Shown here in pieces: positions 62,336 through 64,000 of a DNA stretch of 64,000 nucleotides. The notes under the pieces are model-generated. The model saw only the letters and a program-made list of their open reading frames with translations, was not told the DNA's origin and made no database searches. Numbering within the stretch: the stretch's first letter is position 1; every line of letters begins with the position of its first letter. This stretch comes from Parvularcula sp. LCG005. GTDB lineage: Bacteria; Pseudomonadota; Alphaproteobacteria; Caulobacterales; Parvularculaceae. Made by a program: the position numbers and the translations under genes. Where the stretch lies: NCBI RefSeq assembly GCF_032930845.1, contig NZ_CP136758.1, forward strand, positions 2,123,001-2,187,000. Direction: 5' to 3'.

Positions 62336-63646
62336 ATGATTCCACGCTATGCCCGCCCCGAGATGACAACGATCTGGAGCCAGGAAACCAAGTACCGGAT
62401 CTGGTTCGAAATCGAAGCGCATGCAGCGACGGCCATGGCGCGGCTCGGCGTCATTCCCGAAGAGGCGGCAAGAACCATTTGGGAAAAAGGCAAGGACGCC
62501 CAGTTCGACCCGGACCGGATCGACGAGATCGAGCGGGAGACAAAGCATGACGTCATCGCCTTCCTGACCCATCTGGCCGAGCTGATCGGCGATGAAGCCC
62601 GCTTTGTCCATCAGGGCCTCACCTCCTCTGACGTTCTGGATACGTGTCTGTCGGTCCAGCTCGTTCGCGCAACGGATATTCTGATCGCCGGCAATGACCG
62701 GGTGCTGGCCGCACTGAAAAAGCGCGCCTTTGAACACAAGATGACGCCGATGGTCGGCCGCAGCCACGGCATTCATGCCGAGCCAATCACCTTTGGCCTG
62801 AAACTCGCGGGCTTCTATGCGGAGTTCGAACGTAACCGTCAGCGCCTGCTGGCAGCGCGTGAGGAAATCGCCGTCTGCGCGCTGTCAGGCGCCGTCGGCA
62901 CCTTCGCCAATGTGGACCCTTCAGTGGAAGTCTATGTCGGCGAGCAGATGGGCCTGGCGCCTGAGCCCATGTCGACCCAAGTGATCGCCCGAGACCGCCA
63001 CGCCGCCTATTTCGCTGCCCTCGGCGTCGTCGCCTCCTCGATCGAACGCCTCGCTGTTGAAATCAGGCATCTACAGCGTACGGAAGTTCGTGAGGCGGAA
63101 GAATTCTTTGCGAAAGGCCAGAAGGGCTCGTCGGCAATGCCGCACAAGCGCAATCCGGTCCTGACCGAAAACCTCACCGGCCTTGCGCGTCTGGTGCGGA
63201 TGGCTGTGGTGCCGGCGATGGAGAATGTGGCCCTGTGGCATGAGCGCGACATCAGCCATTCTTCCGTGGAGCGCGGCATCGCCCCCGATTCGACCATCCA
63301 CCTCGACTTTGCCCTGCATCGTCTGGCCAATGTCGTCGAGAATCTGACGGTCTACGACGACAACATGCAGAAGAATCTCGATCAGCTCGGCGGCCTTGTG
63401 AATTCCCAGCGCGTTCTTCTGGCCCTCACTCAGGCTGGCGTCAGCCGCGAGGATTCCTATCGCCTCGTCCAGCGCAATGCGATGCGCGTCTGGGCGGAAA
63501 ATCGTCCGCTTCTGGACTTTCTCCTCGAAGATGACGAAGTGAAGGCGGCACTGTCGGAAGACCATCTGCGCTCGCTCTTCGACATCGGCTATCACACCAA
63601 GCGGGTCGACGTGATCTTCGACCGGGTTTTCGGCGCGACAGAATAA
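62336..63646 (+). CDS. purB: Adenylosuccinate lyase
   Basis: 436 residues; cleaves SAICAR and adenylosuccinate in purine synthesis. The ATG at 62336 (MIPRYARPEMTTIWS) matches the family start; the frame from 62171 would overlap the divergent gene. Signature segments are TSSDVLDTCLSVQL, RSHGIHAEPITFGLK with the catalytic histidine, the fumarase-lyase motif GSSAMPHKRNP near residues 264-274 and WHERDISHSSVERGI. It is complete. Confidence 0.97.
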   Translation: MIPRYARPEMTTIWSQETKYRIWFEIEAHAATAMARLGVIPEEAARTIWEKGKDAQFDPDRIDEIERETKHDVIAFLTHLAELIGDEARFVHQGLTSSDVLDTCLSVQLVRATDILIAGNDRVLAALKKRAFEHKMTPMVGRSHGIHAEPITFGLKLAGFYAEFERNRQRLLAAREEIAVCALSGAVGTFANVDPSVEVYVGEQMGLAPEPMSTQVIARDRHAAYFAALGVVASSIERLAVEIRHLQRTEVREAEEFFAKGQKGSSAMPHKRNPVLTENLTGLARLVRMAVVPAMENVALWHERDISHSSVERGIAPDSTIHLDFALHRLANVVENLTVYDDNMQKNLDQLGGLVNSQRVLLALTQAGVSREDSYRLVQRNAMRVWAENRPLLDFLLEDDEVKAALSEDHLRSLFDIGYHTKRVDVIFDRVFGATE

Positions 63647-63740
63647 GTCATAATAATTTAGGTTAGCGCGCGAGCCTCATGAAACAGGCAAGGCTGCTCT
63701 TTTGAGAGCGGTCCGCCACGTTTGGGCCAAGGGGTATGAT

Positions 63741-64000
63741 GTGAAACGACTGATCTACGTGAGCTCAGCCAGCTCAACAATTGAGCTGTCCGACCTCGAA
63801 TCCATCCTGGAAGTGTCGCAGAAACGAAATGCCGAAAAGGGCGTGACCGGCGTCCTTCTCTATAATGGCCTGAACTTTCTGCAGGTCCTTGAGGGCGAAG
63901 CTGCCGCCGTCGACGAACTCTATAAAATGATCGCCCGCGACGATCAGCATTCCGGCGTGGTCACCATCTATCTGGAAGAGATCCCGCATCAGGCATTCGA
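63741..64000 (+). CDS. BLUF-domain blue-light sensor, N-terminal part
   Basis: The gene runs off the right edge, so only 86 residues are visible. It begins at a GTG (63741) with AAGGGG upstream: LIYVSSASSTIELSDLESIL, RNAEKGVTGVLLYNGLNFLQ, VLEGEAAAVDELYKMIARDD. The flavin-site residues Y6, N30 and Q48 fall at the same spacing (24 and 18) as Y21, N45, Q63 in AppA. It should bind FAD and sense blue light; whether it is a short BLUF protein or is fused to an output domain lies outside the window. Confidence 0.9.
   Translation, partial: MKRLIYVSSASSTIELSDLESILEVSQKRNAEKGVTGVLLYNGLNFLQVLEGEAAAVDELYKMIARDDQHSGVVTIYLEEIPHQAF

Noticed and set aside
1-64000. CRISPR array, insertion sequence or tandem-repeat array
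   Set aside because: No regularly spaced direct repeats, no transposase-like protein and no terminal inverted repeats were found on either strand.

Overview
The window is a gene-dense stretch of a GC-rich (roughly 60%) alphaproteobacterial chromosome. The bc1 operon petABC followed by methylthioadenosine phosphorylase, ATP12-type F1 assembly factor, a DksA with a degenerate zinc site, BolA divergent from a J-domain protein, O2-dependent HemF and the crcB-rluC-atp12 string all fit an aerobic, non-enteric alphaproteobacterium. The overall mix resembles the Parvularculales/Hyphomonadales neighbourhood, but the genus cannot be fixed from this window. I see no prophage, insertion sequence, CRISPR array, integrase or rRNA operon. 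There is one tRNA gene, tRNA-Val(GAC).

Layout. 1-2.1 kb: the end of an unrecognised gene, a DUF1428 protein and the rpsF-rpsR-rplI ribosomal operon with a clear terminator. 2.2-5.3 kb: a 55-residue membrane protein on the minus strand, then dnaB and alr. 5.3-7.8 kb (minus): crcB-rluC-atp12 and a membrane-anchored unknown. 8-12.2 kb: aroK-aroB-CorC-type protein-MFS transporter. 12.2-17.3 kb: bolA, a J-domain protein, DUF421, feoAB behind a Fur-like box, a tiny DUF2256 zinc protein overlapping an SDR gene, and the start of the ydbH-ynbE-ydbL set. 17.3-27.1 kb: ydbH, then a complete RND efflux operon (adaptor, pump, outer-membrane channel) with a divergent TetR regulator and an operator-like palindrome.

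27.1-35 kb (all minus) holds a signalling block: hybrid histidine kinase with a CHASE8-like sensor, TonB-dependent receptor, YfiR-like periplasmic protein, a second membrane histidine kinase and a single-domain response regulator. The first three look like a YfiBNR/TpbB-type envelope sensor in which the usual diguanylate cyclase is replaced by a phosphorelay kinase and the usual OmpA-like lipoprotein by a TonB receptor. 35.1-44.1 kb: tRNA-Val, an O-antigen-ligase/Wzy-like protein, a two-PilZ protein, an acidic membrane-anchored protein, MTAP, the cytochrome bc1 operon, trmL, hemF and an unknown membrane protein.

44.2-60.1 kb is an exopolysaccharide locus of the type known from exosortase A (XrtA/PEP-CTERM) genomes: glycosyltransferase, FemAB-like protein, polysaccharide deacetylase, ExeA-like ATPase, large outer-membrane protein, BY-type kinase, chain-length protein, Wza-like export lipoprotein, giant TPR protein and a short undecaprenyl-phosphate sugar transferase, with a divergent glycosyltransferase-deacetylase fusion. 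The exosortase itself and any PEP-CTERM substrate are absent from the window. 60-64 kb: dksA, a GH24 lysozyme with an acidic linker and C-terminal membrane anchor, a cysteine-cluster protein, purB and the start of a BLUF blue-light sensor cut by the window edge.

Start codons were re-chosen by ribosome-binding site and family alignment wherever the longest frame looked over-extended; each case is stated in its entry. Family assignments come from reading motifs and overall sequence; no database search was run.
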